Shown: one piece after another, positions 20,250 through 28,139 of the stretch
Layout of the letters: every line of letters begins with the position of its first letter
How positions within the stretch are numbered: position 1 is the stretch's first letter
Assembly (NCBI GenBank): GCA_949283655.1
Contig: CASDTH010000038.1
Coordinates: 1 to 59,127, forward strand
Length of the DNA stretch: 59,127 nt
Direction of reading: 5' to 3'
DNA from: an uncultured bacterium
Lineage (GTDB): Bacteria > Bacillota > Clostridia > Oscillospirales > Acutalibacteraceae
The notes under the pieces: model-generated
What the model was told of the DNA's origin: nothing
What the model saw: the letters and a program-made list of their open reading frames with translations, nothing else
Database searches by the model: none
Made by a program: the position numbers and the translations under genes

Positions 20250-21629
20250 TTATTCGCCCTTTTGCAGCAGGGCGCGCACGCGCGCGGCCTGTGCCCGCAC
20301 ATTCTCCGGCGCGGGGCCGCCCAGCGGCGTGCGGCCGGAAACACATTTCTCCAGCGAAATCGCCTCATAGACACCCTCGTCAAACAGCTCGCAAACCGCG
20401 CGGTATTCCTCCAGCGGCAGAGTTTCCAGCGTCAGCCCCTCGCGGATACAGCGGGCAACCAGCTCACCCGTCGCCTTATAGGCGTCGCGGAAGGGCAGGC
20501 CTTTGCCCACCAGGTAATCTGCGCAATCCGTCGCGTTGATAAAGCCGCCGGCAGCCGCTCTGCGCATGTTCTGCGGGAGCACGGTCATCGTATCGATCAT
20601 CGGGATAAAGGCGGTCAAACAAAGCCTCACCGTGTCAAACGCATCGAAGATGGCATCCTTATCCTCCTGCATATCCTTATTGTAGGCGAGCGGAAGGCTC
20701 TTCATCACGGCCAGCAGCGTCATCACATCGCCGAACACGCGGCCGGATTTGCTGCGCACCAGCTCTGCAATGTCCGGGTTTTTCTTCTGCGGCATGATGC
20801 TGGAACCGGTTGCAAATGCATCATCCAGCTCAATAAATTTAAACTCCCAGGAGCACCACATCACAATCTCTTCTGAGAAGCGGGAGAGGTGCATCATCAG
20901 AATCGCCATGGCGCTGGCCAGCTCAATGCAGTAATCCCGGTCAGAAACACCGTCGAGCGAATTCTGAGAGGCATTGGGGAAGCCGAGCAATGCGGCGGAC
21001 TGCATGCGGTCAATCGGATAGGTTGTCGCCGCAAGCGCTCCAGAGCCGAGCGGGCAAACCTCCATGCGCTTTTTCGCATCTGCAATCCGGCCAAGATCGC
21101 GCTGGAGCATCTCCGCATAGGCCATCAGGTGGTGGCCAAAGGTAACCGGCTGCGCGCGCTGCAGGTGTGTGTAGCCGGGCATCACCGCATCTGCATACAT
21201 CTCCGCCTTTTTGCAGAGCACAAGCGCCAGCTCCCGCACCTGCGCCGAAACTGCGTCGCATTCGCCACGCAGGTAGAGCCTGAGGTCAAGCGCCACCTGG
21301 TCGTTCCGGCTGCGCGCGGTGTGCAGCCGCTTGCCGGCGTCGCCAATACGGCTTGTCAGTTCCCCTTCGATAAAGGTGTGGATATCCTCCGCATCCGGGT
21401 CAATTGGGAGCGCTCCGCTGCGCAGGTCGCTCAAAATTCCCTCCAGCCCATTGAGGATGGCATCCATATCCGCCCGAGTGATGATCCCGCAGCTGCCGAG
21501 CATGGTCGCGTGTGCCATGCTGCCCTTGATATCCTGCTCATACATCCGGCTGTCAAAGGAAATAGAGGAATTAAAATCGTTTGTTTTTTGATCGGCCTCT
21601 TTGGAAAACCGCCCAGCCCATAGCTTCAT
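20250..21629 (-). CDS. argH: Argininosuccinate lyase
   Basis: Splits argininosuccinate into arginine and fumarate, the last step of the pathway. The 459-residue protein carries the fumarase/aspartase superfamily signature GSSIMPQKKNPD (about residues 275-286) and the N-terminal LWAGRF motif. It lies 102 bases downstream of argG; that gap contains a small perfect hairpin, ATTCTGC/GCAGAAT at 21651-21668, which might affect relative expression. Confidence 0.97.
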   Translation of the reverse strand: MKLWAGRFSKEADQKTNDFNSSISFDSRMYEQDIKGSMAHATMLGSCGIITRADMDAILNGLEGILSDLRSGALPIDPDAEDIHTFIEGELTSRIGDAGKRLHTARSRNDQVALDLRLYLRGECDAVSAQVRELALVLCKKAEMYADAVMPGYTHLQRAQPVTFGHHLMAYAEMLQRDLGRIADAKKRMEVCPLGSGALAATTYPIDRMQSAALLGFPNASQNSLDGVSDRDYCIELASAMAILMMHLSRFSEEIVMWCSWEFKFIELDDAFATGSSIMPQKKNPDIAELVRSKSGRVFGDVMTLLAVMKSLPLAYNKDMQEDKDAIFDAFDTVRLCLTAFIPMIDTMTVLPQNMRRAAAGGFINATDCADYLVGKGLPFRDAYKATGELVARCIREGLTLETLPLEEYRAVCELFDEGVYEAISLEKCVSGRTPLGGPAPENVRAQAARVRALLQKGE

Positions 21630-21731
21630 CGCCGCGCCATCCTTTCTGTGATTCTGCCGCCGCAGAATTGGGATAAGGGCAGAGCAACCGCCCCGCCCCT
21701 ATTTGGATTATGATTTTATGTGTTTCAGCCG

Positions 21732-22961
21732 TTATTTCCCCTCGCGCTGGGCATCCAGCATCGCCTTGACCTTGATGGGCAAGCCAAAGAGATTGATGAA
21801 GCCCTCGGAATCCTTCTGATTATACACATCATCCTCATCAAAGGTGGCGAACGCCTCGCTGTAAAGCGAATAGGGGGAGGTAACGCCGGCATTGATGATG
21901 TTGCCCTTATAGAGCTTGAGCTTCACATCACCTGTTACAGTCTGCTGGGTGCTGTCCACAAAGGCGTCGAGCGCCTCGCGCAGCGGCGTAAACCACTGGC
22001 CGAAATAGACAAGCTCCGCATATTTTTGGGCGACCAGCTCTTTGTAGTGCTGCGTGTCACGGTCCAGCGTGATGGTCTCAAGCACCTCGTGCGCACGGTA
22101 CAAAATCGCTCCGCCCGGATTCTCGTAAACGCCGCGGGATTTCATGCCGACGAGCCTGTTTTCTACGATATCCGCCAGGCCGATGCCATTAGCGCCGCCG
22201 ATCTGGTTGAGCTTCGTGATCATACTCACGCCGTCGAGCGCTTCGCCGTTCAGCATCGTAGGCACGCCCTTTTCAAAATGAATCGTCACATAGGTGGGCT
22301 GATCCGGCGCCTGCTCAGGGGAGACGCACATCTCCAAAAAGCCGGGTTTATTATACTGCGGCTCATTGGCCGGGTCCTCCAGATCCAACCCTTCGTGAGA
22401 GAGGTGCCAGAGGTTTTTATCCTTGGAGTAGTTGGTTTCGCGGTTGATTTTCAGCGGAATGTTGTGGGCCTCCGCATAGTCGATCTCTTCCTCGCGGGAT
22501 TTGATATCCCAGATCCGCCACGGGGCGATGATCTTCATGCTGGGCGCAAATTTCTTGATGGCCAGCTCAAATCGCACCTGGTCGTTGCCCTTGCCCGTGC
22601 ATCCGTGGCAGATCGCATCCGCGCCCTCGGCCAACGCGATTTCTACCAGCCGCTTGGCAATGAGCGGGCGCGCAAAGGAGGTGCCCAGCAGATAATCCTT
22701 TTCATACACAGCGCCGGCCTTCAGCGTGGGGAAAATATAATCCTCCACAAACTCCTTTTTCAAATCCTCTACATACAGCTTGGATGCGCCGGTTTTCAGC
22801 GCCTTCTCCTCCAGGCCGTCGAGTTCCGTGCCCTGCCCCACATCACCGGAGACGGCGATGACCTCGCAGTTGTCATAATTCTCCTTCAGCCAGGGGATGA
22901 TAATGGATGTGTCCAGCCCGCCAGAATAAGCGAGCACTACTTTTTTGATCTCTCCCATCAT
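21732..22961 (-). CDS. argG: Argininosuccinate synthase
   Basis: ATP-dependent condensation of citrulline and aspartate. The 409-residue protein has the PP-loop AYSGGLDTS at the N-terminus and the [13 protein letters not shown] motif around residue 115. It is the first gene of the minus-strand operon argG-argH-argC-(lipoprotein)-argJ-argB-argD-(kinase)-argF, so all arginine genes downstream of glutamate are together. The promoter directly upstream carries repeated half-site-like elements. Confidence 0.97.
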   Translation of the reverse strand: MMGEIKKVVLAYSGGLDTSIIIPWLKENYDNCEVIAVSGDVGQGTELDGLEEKALKTGASKLYVEDLKKEFVEDYIFPTLKAGAVYEKDYLLGTSFARPLIAKRLVEIALAEGADAICHGCTGKGNDQVRFELAIKKFAPSMKIIAPWRIWDIKSREEEIDYAEAHNIPLKINRETNYSKDKNLWHLSHEGLDLEDPANEPQYNKPGFLEMCVSPEQAPDQPTYVTIHFEKGVPTMLNGEALDGVSMITKLNQIGGANGIGLADIVENRLVGMKSRGVYENPGGAILYRAHEVLETITLDRDTQHYKELVAQKYAELVYFGQWFTPLREALDAFVDSTQQTVTGDVKLKLYKGNIINAGVTSPYSLYSEAFATFDEDDVYNQKDSEGFINLFGLPIKVKAMLDAQREGK

Positions 22962-22987
22962 GATTGCCTCCTAACGGATTGGATTGG

Positions 22988-23025
22988 TTTATTCAAGATT
23001 ATACGCTATTTATTCGTTTTTTCAA
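22988..23025 (-). promoter_or_regulatory. Arginine operon promoter with paired GAATAAA elements
   Basis: On the minus strand TTGAAA (23025-23020) and TATAAT (23003-22998) are 16 bases apart. Two direct copies of GAATAAA (23015-23009 and 22994-22988) flank the -10, with starts exactly 21 bases apart, two helical turns. GAATAAA resembles half of known Firmicutes ArgR/AhrC boxes, so repression by arginine is plausible. No argR gene is in this window. Beyond this promoter and the divergent one at 23183-23211 I see nothing else in 22962-23296. Confidence 0.6.
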
Positions 23026-23182
23026 GAGTTTAGTGCATAAATATCCGTCAAATTTACAGGTTTGTAGATTTCACCAACTCTCTTCTCCCCTTCGGTATTT
23101 TTTTCGTTCACAATCATGCCCGCCTCCATTTTGCTGCGCATCCTATTATAATAGCGCCGGGCAGGAAATTCAACTGAAACCC

Positions 23183-23211
23183 TTATCATTCGCACACAAA
23201 ACGAGTATAAT
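23183..23211 (+). promoter_or_regulatory. Promoter of flavin reductase gene
   Basis: TTATCA and a perfect TATAAT spaced by 17 bases, directed away from the arginine promoter. Start expected near 23218. Confidence 0.6.
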
Positions 23212-23296
23212 AGTGGTAATGAAAAGGAGGGAAATGCTGCGTGGCTTGCGCTTTGCCGCCTCGCCGCCGTTTCCCCGAAAGGTAGGGCGATTGTTC

Positions 23297-23812
23297 ATGT
23301 CATTTCAGGAGAGCAATATTCGCGAGCTGAAGGAGAGCGCCGTCAAGCTCATTTCAGATGATTGGGCGCTCGTAACAGCGGGCAACCAGGAGCAGTGGAA
23401 CACCATGACCGTCAGCTGGGGCGGCCTTGGCGAGCTGTGGGGCAAAGATGTCGCGTTCATCTTTATCCGCCCGCAGCGGTATACGTACGAGTTTCTCGAG
23501 CGCGAGGAGTATTTCACCATGAGCTTTTTCGGCGGCGGCTATAAAAAGGAGCTTGCGCTCTGCGGCGCAAAATCCGGCCGGGAAATCGATAAAGCGAAGC
23601 AGACGGGCCTGACGCCCTTTTTCACCGGGCGGGCAGTTGCAATTGAGCAGGCAAAGCTGGTGCTCGTCTGCCGGAAGCTAGCATATCAGGATATTGACCC
23701 AGCCGGCTTCCTGGATCGCACTATCGACGCCGCCTGCTACCCCGCCAAGGATTACCACCGGATGTATGTGGGTGCGATTGAATCTGTCCTGCTCCAAAAA
23801 GAAGGAGCATAA
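23297..23812 (+). CDS. Flavin reductase-like FMN-binding split-barrel protein
   Basis: A 171-residue protein of the flavin reductase / DIM6-NTAB family. Features are NTMTVSWGGLGELWG (about residues 33-47), YTYEFLEREEYFTMSFFGG and the TGLTPFFTG segment, which match clostridial members that bind FMN. The start is uncertain: the ATG at 23297 fits the usual family N-terminus (MSFQESNIREL), but a strong AAGGAGG precedes in-frame upstream starts around 23234. It is monocistronic, between its own promoter and a strong terminator. Confidence 0.85.
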   Translation: MSFQESNIRELKESAVKLISDDWALVTAGNQEQWNTMTVSWGGLGELWGKDVAFIFIRPQRYTYEFLEREEYFTMSFFGGGYKKELALCGAKSGREIDKAKQTGLTPFFTGRAVAIEQAKLVLVCRKLAYQDIDPAGFLDRTIDAACYPAKDYHRMYVGAIESVLLQKEGA

Positions 23813-23828
23813 AGGAATCTGATAAGGA

Positions 23829-23865
23829 ACCGGCAGGAGCCATAGACAGCTCCTGCCGGTTTTTT
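23829..23865 (+). terminator. Intrinsic terminator after the flavin reductase gene
   Basis: Perfect 12-base-pair stem ACCGGCAGGAGC/GCTCCTGCCGGT with an 8-base loop, followed directly by TTTTT. Confidence 0.92.
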
Positions 23866-23898
23866 AATATTTATGGATCAAGTTTGATAAATTCCTTT

Positions 23899-24324
23899 TT
23901 ATGAACGGTGCACTGGCTGTGCTGAAGCAGCAGGCAGCATTTGATAAATTTTATCGCCGCTGTCCACCATGCTGATGGGAATCTCCGGCGCCAACATATG
24001 CACATCCTCTACAAAATGCGCGCTGTTCTCCTTCGGGAAGCCCACCACGATGTTAACAGCGCCTTCCTTTACCGCATGGACGGCTGCTGTAATGGCAGGG
24101 CTATCGTTAAAATAAATTGTCATCTCCGCCCTGACCGCCTTTGCCTGGCGGTGTAGCTCCTCCAGCGCCTCCGGATTGGGCTGAAAGCACTCCTCCGCCC
24201 TCTGCACGCTGACAACCTGCAGCGGAACCCGCTCGCTGTCCGCAATCTTTCGCCCCGCCCGGATGAGCCGTTCACAATCCGGCTGGCTGGTCACGCAGAC
24301 AAGCACGCAAGCATCCTTTGACAT
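23899..24324 (-). CDS. Universal-stress-protein-like nucleotide-binding protein
   Basis: A 141-residue single-domain protein. The opening strand VLVCVTSQPDCERLIRAGRK resembles the Usp domain found in KdpD-type proteins, followed by VPLQVVSVQ, and a late VNIVVGFPKE strand. The start at 24324 is set by an excellent GGGAGGAGGTGA site; longer readings upstream cross it. The canonical ATP-binding G-2X-G-9X-G motif is not evident, so it may belong to the non-ATP-binding type. No operon partner is clear. Its exact role is unknown. Confidence 0.75.
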   Translation of the reverse strand: MSKDACVLVCVTSQPDCERLIRAGRKIADSERVPLQVVSVQRAEECFQPNPEALEELHRQAKAVRAEMTIYFNDSPAITAAVHAVKEGAVNIVVGFPKENSAHFVEDVHMLAPEIPISMVDSGDKIYQMLPAASAQPVHRS

Positions 24325-24479
24325 GGATTCACCTCCTCCCGTTCTCTTTTCAGGTGCATCCCTATCATACCGCTGAGTTGTTGCGGGTTTTGTAAAAAAA
24401 GATGACAAAAATATTAACTTTTCCGATATCATTCCCCGCGTCTGTCACGGATTTTTTATGCAAATAGCACAATCAGCAT

Positions 24480-25574
24480 TCAAGCTTCTTCTGCAGCAGA
24501 AACGCTCGCCTTTTCCTGACGGGCCTGTGGCACTAGGCCAATGTAGCTCTGGCCCACGCTCAGCGCGAGCTCTGCTCCATCTGCTGCATAAAGCTTGAGC
24601 GGGTTAGCGGGCGTGTTGCCCTTTTTCCAGGTAATGCGCTCATAGGAGCCATTTGCCGCATAGATACCGCTGCCACCCGTCAAATCCATATCAATGCATC
24701 CGCTGGCATCCCCCATGCTTTTAATCGGGCAGAAGAGCAGCAAAACATTTTTCACCGCCATCTGCTGGCCGCCATCCTGCGTCATGGGTTTATCATTCAT
24801 AAAATTCTGATAAAGGCCTGTAGCCGCGTCATAGCGGAAGGTGTGCCGGTAGTCATCGGAGAAGGAAAAGGTAAGGCTTGTGCACGGCCCGCCGGCAAGC
24901 GCGCTCTCCTCCCCCTCCCGGGCAAAGGTAAAAGGAGCCTGATAGCTTGCCCCGGCCTCCTGCCTGAGGCCAATCGATTCAATCGCCCGCGATAGGCGCT
25001 CCCCATCCGTGCAGCCGGTGTGCTCCAGCCCCACATTGCGGGATTGATCACGGTAAAAATATTGATTGGAATAGGTCATGCCGTCAATATCATCCACATC
25101 GCGCTGCTTCAACGCATCGTAGGCATAAACGCTGCCGCCCCAGTGCACAAAAATAGCGTCAAAGCCCTCCGCAACCTCCAAAAAATCGTGCCGCGCGCTG
25201 CGGAGTGAACCGATCTTGGGAATATCCTGCACGTTGGCAAACAGCCACATCATCCGGGTGATACCGCCCTCTGCCAGCCCTTCAAACACGATATCCGGCG
25301 CGCACAGGCCCCACTGTGGGCGCGCTGCTGGCGCATTGTTGATGATCACCGCTACCGGGCGTTTGCCCAGTGCCGCTTCCGGGAAGCCGGGCTCGCCCGT
25401 AAGTGGGTTAACAACCACCGCCTGGGCCTGCGTCTGGCCTTCCGTCGGGCCTGTGGACGGCTCCTCTCCCCCATTTGTGCCGCAGCCAGCAAGCCCTGCC
25501 GTTATTGCCAGCAAGAGCAGGGCCGCCATGCAAAAGCTTGCCCCCTGGCGGGGATTCTTGGCCTTTTTCTTCAT
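24480..25574 (-). CDS. DUF3048 domain lipoprotein (YerB-like)
   Basis: A secreted lipoprotein of 364 residues. The signal peptide ends in the lipobox GLAGC (Cys at about 31), followed by a Gly/Thr/Gln-rich linker and then the DUF3048 domain with the marks NPLTGEPG, RPVAVIINNAPAARPQWGL, GSLRSARHDF and a late FLFCPIKSMGD-like strand. It is expected on the outer face of the membrane; the family is widespread in Firmicutes and has no settled function. The ATG at 25574 is chosen because GGAAAGG lies 9 bases upstream and the signal peptide then begins MKKKAK. Own promoter upstream. Confidence 0.88.
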   Translation of the reverse strand: MKKKAKNPRQGASFCMAALLLLAITAGLAGCGTNGGEEPSTGPTEGQTQAQAVVVNPLTGEPGFPEAALGKRPVAVIINNAPAARPQWGLCAPDIVFEGLAEGGITRMMWLFANVQDIPKIGSLRSARHDFLEVAEGFDAIFVHWGGSVYAYDALKQRDVDDIDGMTYSNQYFYRDQSRNVGLEHTGCTDGERLSRAIESIGLRQEAGASYQAPFTFAREGEESALAGGPCTSLTFSFSDDYRHTFRYDAATGLYQNFMNDKPMTQDGGQQMAVKNVLLLFCPIKSMGDASGCIDMDLTGGSGIYAANGSYERITWKKGNTPANPLKLYAADGAELALSVGQSYIGLVPQARQEKASVSAAEEA

Positions 25575-25640
25575 TCCCGTCATCCTTTCCGTAGCCGCCG
25601 GTATAGGCATTTCACCCTGGCGGCCTGTTTTTCTCTATTC

Positions 25641-25668
25641 ATTATAGACCATCTGGTGCTGCGGTCAA
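25641..25668 (-). promoter_or_regulatory. Promoter of the DUF3048 lipoprotein gene
   Basis: Minus strand TTGACC (25668-25663) and TATAAT (25646-25641) with a 16-base spacer. Confidence 0.7.
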
Positions 25669-25773
25669 GGCTATTTTTGTCAACAGAATCATAAGCGGTG
25701 TATTCTCCCCGCAAGGGCGCCGCACTCTTCTATAAAAAATTTTAAAAACCAATTATAAATTGCGATTATCCTA

Positions 25774-25802
25774 TTGCTTTCATTAAATAAACTGCGTATA
25801 AT
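25774..25802 (+). promoter_or_regulatory. Probable promoter of the sugar operon
   Basis: TTGCTT and a perfect TATAAT with a 17-base spacer. The leader to the first ATG (25885) is about 75 bases and contains the short palindrome GTCC-TACATT-GGAC near 25818-25831, which could be a regulator site. The 25575-25884 interval otherwise holds only this and the divergent DUF3048 promoter. Confidence 0.55.
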
Positions 25803-25884
25803 AATTGAGGATCTTATTCTGTCCTACATTGGACCTACGGTGGGATGTAAGCTCACCGGCATAAACACAGAGGAGGCCTCTTCT

Positions 25885-26835
25885 ATGAGCTATTATATCG
25901 GCGTAGACGGGGGCGGCACCAAAACGACCTACGCCCTCTTTGACGAAACCAGGCAACTGCTTGGCAGCCTGACAGGGCCCGGCAGCAACCATGAAAATAT
26001 GGCGGGTGGCATCCCGCAGGCGGCCGAAACCATTTCAGAGGGCCTGCATGCGCTTCTCCACCAGGAGGGCAGGGCGCCAGAGGATATTTCCCGCATGCTG
26101 ATGGGCCTTGCCGGGATCGATCACCCTTGCCAGCACGACGCCATGTGCAGTGAGTTACAGGCGCGCGGGTGGCGCCGGTTTGAAATTTATAACGACGGCT
26201 TTCTGGTGATAAAAGCCGGGGCAAGTAGTCCGGCGGCCATCGGCTACAACACCGGCACAGGCACCTGCTGCAACGCTGTTGACAGCTTCGGCCGCCAAAT
26301 GCAGCTCGGCGGGCTCGGGAATGCCACGGCGGATAAGGGCAACGGCGTCTGGATTGCGGAGCAGGCCTTCCGCATCGTTTATGACGATGTGTTTGTGCAA
26401 AAACGCAAGAGCGTGCTGACGCAGTTGTATTTTCAAAAATTTGATCTTCATTCTAAAGAGGAGTTTCTTGCCACAGTTGCGCAGGCGGAATCAGAGCAGG
26501 CAGATGCTTTCCGCCGCACGCTGACCGATCTCTTTTTTGCGGCAGTAGAGGCGCGGGATACAGCGGCGCTGGAAACGCTGAACGAGATGGCCGAGCGAGG
26601 CTCCGACCTGATTGCGGCACTGGCCACGCAGATGGCGTTTCCGGATTCCCCAATTGAGGTCGTGCTTTCCGGCTCCATGCACACAAAGCTTGCCCCGGCA
26701 AGCTATCTTCGCCTGCTGCAGGCCAAAAGCGAGCTCAAAAGCGGCCGTGCGATGCGCTTCCTCCTGCTCAGGAAGCCGCCGGTGTACGGCTGCATCAACT
26801 GGATTCTAGAGAAGAAGGAAGGGGCAGATTCATGA
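25885..26835 (+). CDS. BadF/BadG/BcrA-family kinase (N-acetylglucosamine kinase-like)
   Basis: A 316-residue ASKHA-fold ATPase. The phosphate-1 loop GVDGGGTKTTYALFD is at the N-terminus, a second loop GYNTGTGTCCNAVDSFGR at about 115-132, and an adenosine loop VVLSGSMHTKLAP around 258. Members include N-acetylglucosamine and glucosamine kinases. AGAGGAGG precedes the ATG at 25885. It overlaps the downstream GH4 gene by 4 bases (ATGA), so kinase and glycosidase are translationally coupled. I infer that it phosphorylates an imported sugar that the GH4 enzyme then cleaves, because no PTS is present. Confidence 0.85.
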   Translation: MSYYIGVDGGGTKTTYALFDETRQLLGSLTGPGSNHENMAGGIPQAAETISEGLHALLHQEGRAPEDISRMLMGLAGIDHPCQHDAMCSELQARGWRRFEIYNDGFLVIKAGASSPAAIGYNTGTGTCCNAVDSFGRQMQLGGLGNATADKGNGVWIAEQAFRIVYDDVFVQKRKSVLTQLYFQKFDLHSKEEFLATVAQAESEQADAFRRTLTDLFFAAVEARDTAALETLNEMAERGSDLIAALATQMAFPDSPIEVVLSGSMHTKLAPASYLRLLQAKSELKSGRAMRFLLLRKPPVYGCINWILEKKEGADS

Positions 26836-28112
26836 AAGAAATCTCCGTAGCGGTCATCGGTTCCGGCAGCACCTATACTCCCGAGCTGATCGATGGGTTT
26901 CTCAAGCGGCATGCATCCCTGAAGCTCAAAAAAATTTCCTTTATGGATATTGATGAACGAAAGCGCTCCATCGTCGGCGGCCTGTGCGTGCGTATGTTAA
27001 AAAAAGCAGGCGCGGATTGCGAGGTGATCATGACCGACGATCTAGATGAAGCGCTGCAGGGCGTGGATTTTGTCGTCAGCCAGATTCGGGTGGGGAAGCT
27101 CCCCGCGCGGTATCTTGACGAAACCATCCCGGTCAAATACCATCTCATCGGCCAGGAGACAACGGGCATCGGCGGCTTTTTTAAAGCGCTGCGCACCATC
27201 CCCGTGATGGAGCACATTGTAGAGCGGATGCTGGCAATCTGCCCGAACGCATGGCTGATTAATTTCACCAACCCCTCCGGCATTTTGGCCGAATACCTGC
27301 AAAACCACACGCCGGTCAAGAGCATCGGGCTGTGCAATATCCCCATCAATATGCTGGAGGATATCCGGGAAACAGAGGGGGATGATACCGAGATCACCTA
27401 CGTAGGGCTCAACCATTTAAGCTGGGTCACCTCTGTGATCAAGGAGGGGAAAGAGCTGCTCCCTGAAATGCTGGCCAAGGGCTTCACCACCACGGTGATG
27501 GCCAATATTAAGGATGACGGCTTTTCGCTTGATTGCCTGCGCGCCGTGCAGGCAATTCCCTCTTCTTACCTGCAATACTACTATTGCCGGGAAGCGAAGC
27601 TGCGGGATCAGGCGGCAGAGGAGAAAAGCCGCGCGCAGGTCTGCATGGAGATTGAGGAAAAGCTGCTGGAAATGTATGCGGACCCTACTCTTGTAGAAAA
27701 GCCCGCTCTGCTCGACCAGCGCGGGGGGCATAAATATTCGCTCGCGGCGGTGTCGTTGATCGACTCCATTGCCAACGATAAGCAGGATGTACATATCGTC
27801 AACATTCCAAACCGGGGCGCGCTTGACTTTATGGCGGATGACGACGTGGTAGAGATCGCGGCCATTGTCGGCAAGGATGGCGCAACGCCCATTCCGATCC
27901 CGCCGGTGCGCAATGGGCATGTGATCTCCATGATGCGCACCATCAAGCAGTATGAAAAATATACGGTGCAGGCCGCCATGACAGGGGATGATGATGCGGC
28001 AATGAACGCCCTGATCATCCATCCGCTCATCGGGGATTGGGAAAACGCAAAAAAATGCTATTTTGAAATGAAATGTGCGCATAGGGAATATCTCCCCAAA
28101 TTTAAAATTTGA
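26832..28112 (+). CDS. Family 4 glycoside hydrolase (6-phospho-beta-glucosidase-like)
   Basis: NAD+- and divalent-metal-dependent glycosidase of 426 residues. The dinucleotide loop AVIGSGSTYTPELI is at the N-terminus, the sugar-phosphate/metal region IGQETTGIGGFFKALRTIPV around 100-120, NPSG at about 145, and metal ligands Cys in GLCNIP (about 170) and His in GLNHLSW (about 198). The STYTPEL pattern favours the 6-phospho-beta-glucosidase/chitobiase branch over alpha-galactosidases. It is coupled to the upstream kinase, and a ChbG deacetylase lies three genes downstream, as in chitobiose operons. Substrate assignment is inference. Confidence 0.9.
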   Translation: MKEISVAVIGSGSTYTPELIDGFLKRHASLKLKKISFMDIDERKRSIVGGLCVRMLKKAGADCEVIMTDDLDEALQGVDFVVSQIRVGKLPARYLDETIPVKYHLIGQETTGIGGFFKALRTIPVMEHIVERMLAICPNAWLINFTNPSGILAEYLQNHTPVKSIGLCNIPINMLEDIRETEGDDTEITYVGLNHLSWVTSVIKEGKELLPEMLAKGFTTTVMANIKDDGFSLDCLRAVQAIPSSYLQYYYCREAKLRDQAAEEKSRAQVCMEIEEKLLEMYADPTLVEKPALLDQRGGHKYSLAAVSLIDSIANDKQDVHIVNIPNRGALDFMADDDVVEIAAIVGKDGATPIPIPPVRNGHVISMMRTIKQYEKYTVQAAMTGDDDAAMNALIIHPLIGDWENAKKCYFEMKCAHREYLPKFKI

Positions 28113-28139
28113 ACGCCGCTTATCCCAAAGGAGGATTTT

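Noticed and set aside
21720..23033. A 437-codon open frame on the plus strand opposite argG
   Set aside because: It is antisense to an unmistakable argG over almost its whole length, has a biased His/Arg-rich composition typical of shadow frames and no ribosome binding site or family features.
25818..25831. Riboswitch in the sugar operon leader
   Set aside because: The leader is only about 75 bases with a single 4-base-arm dyad, too little for any riboswitch class I know.
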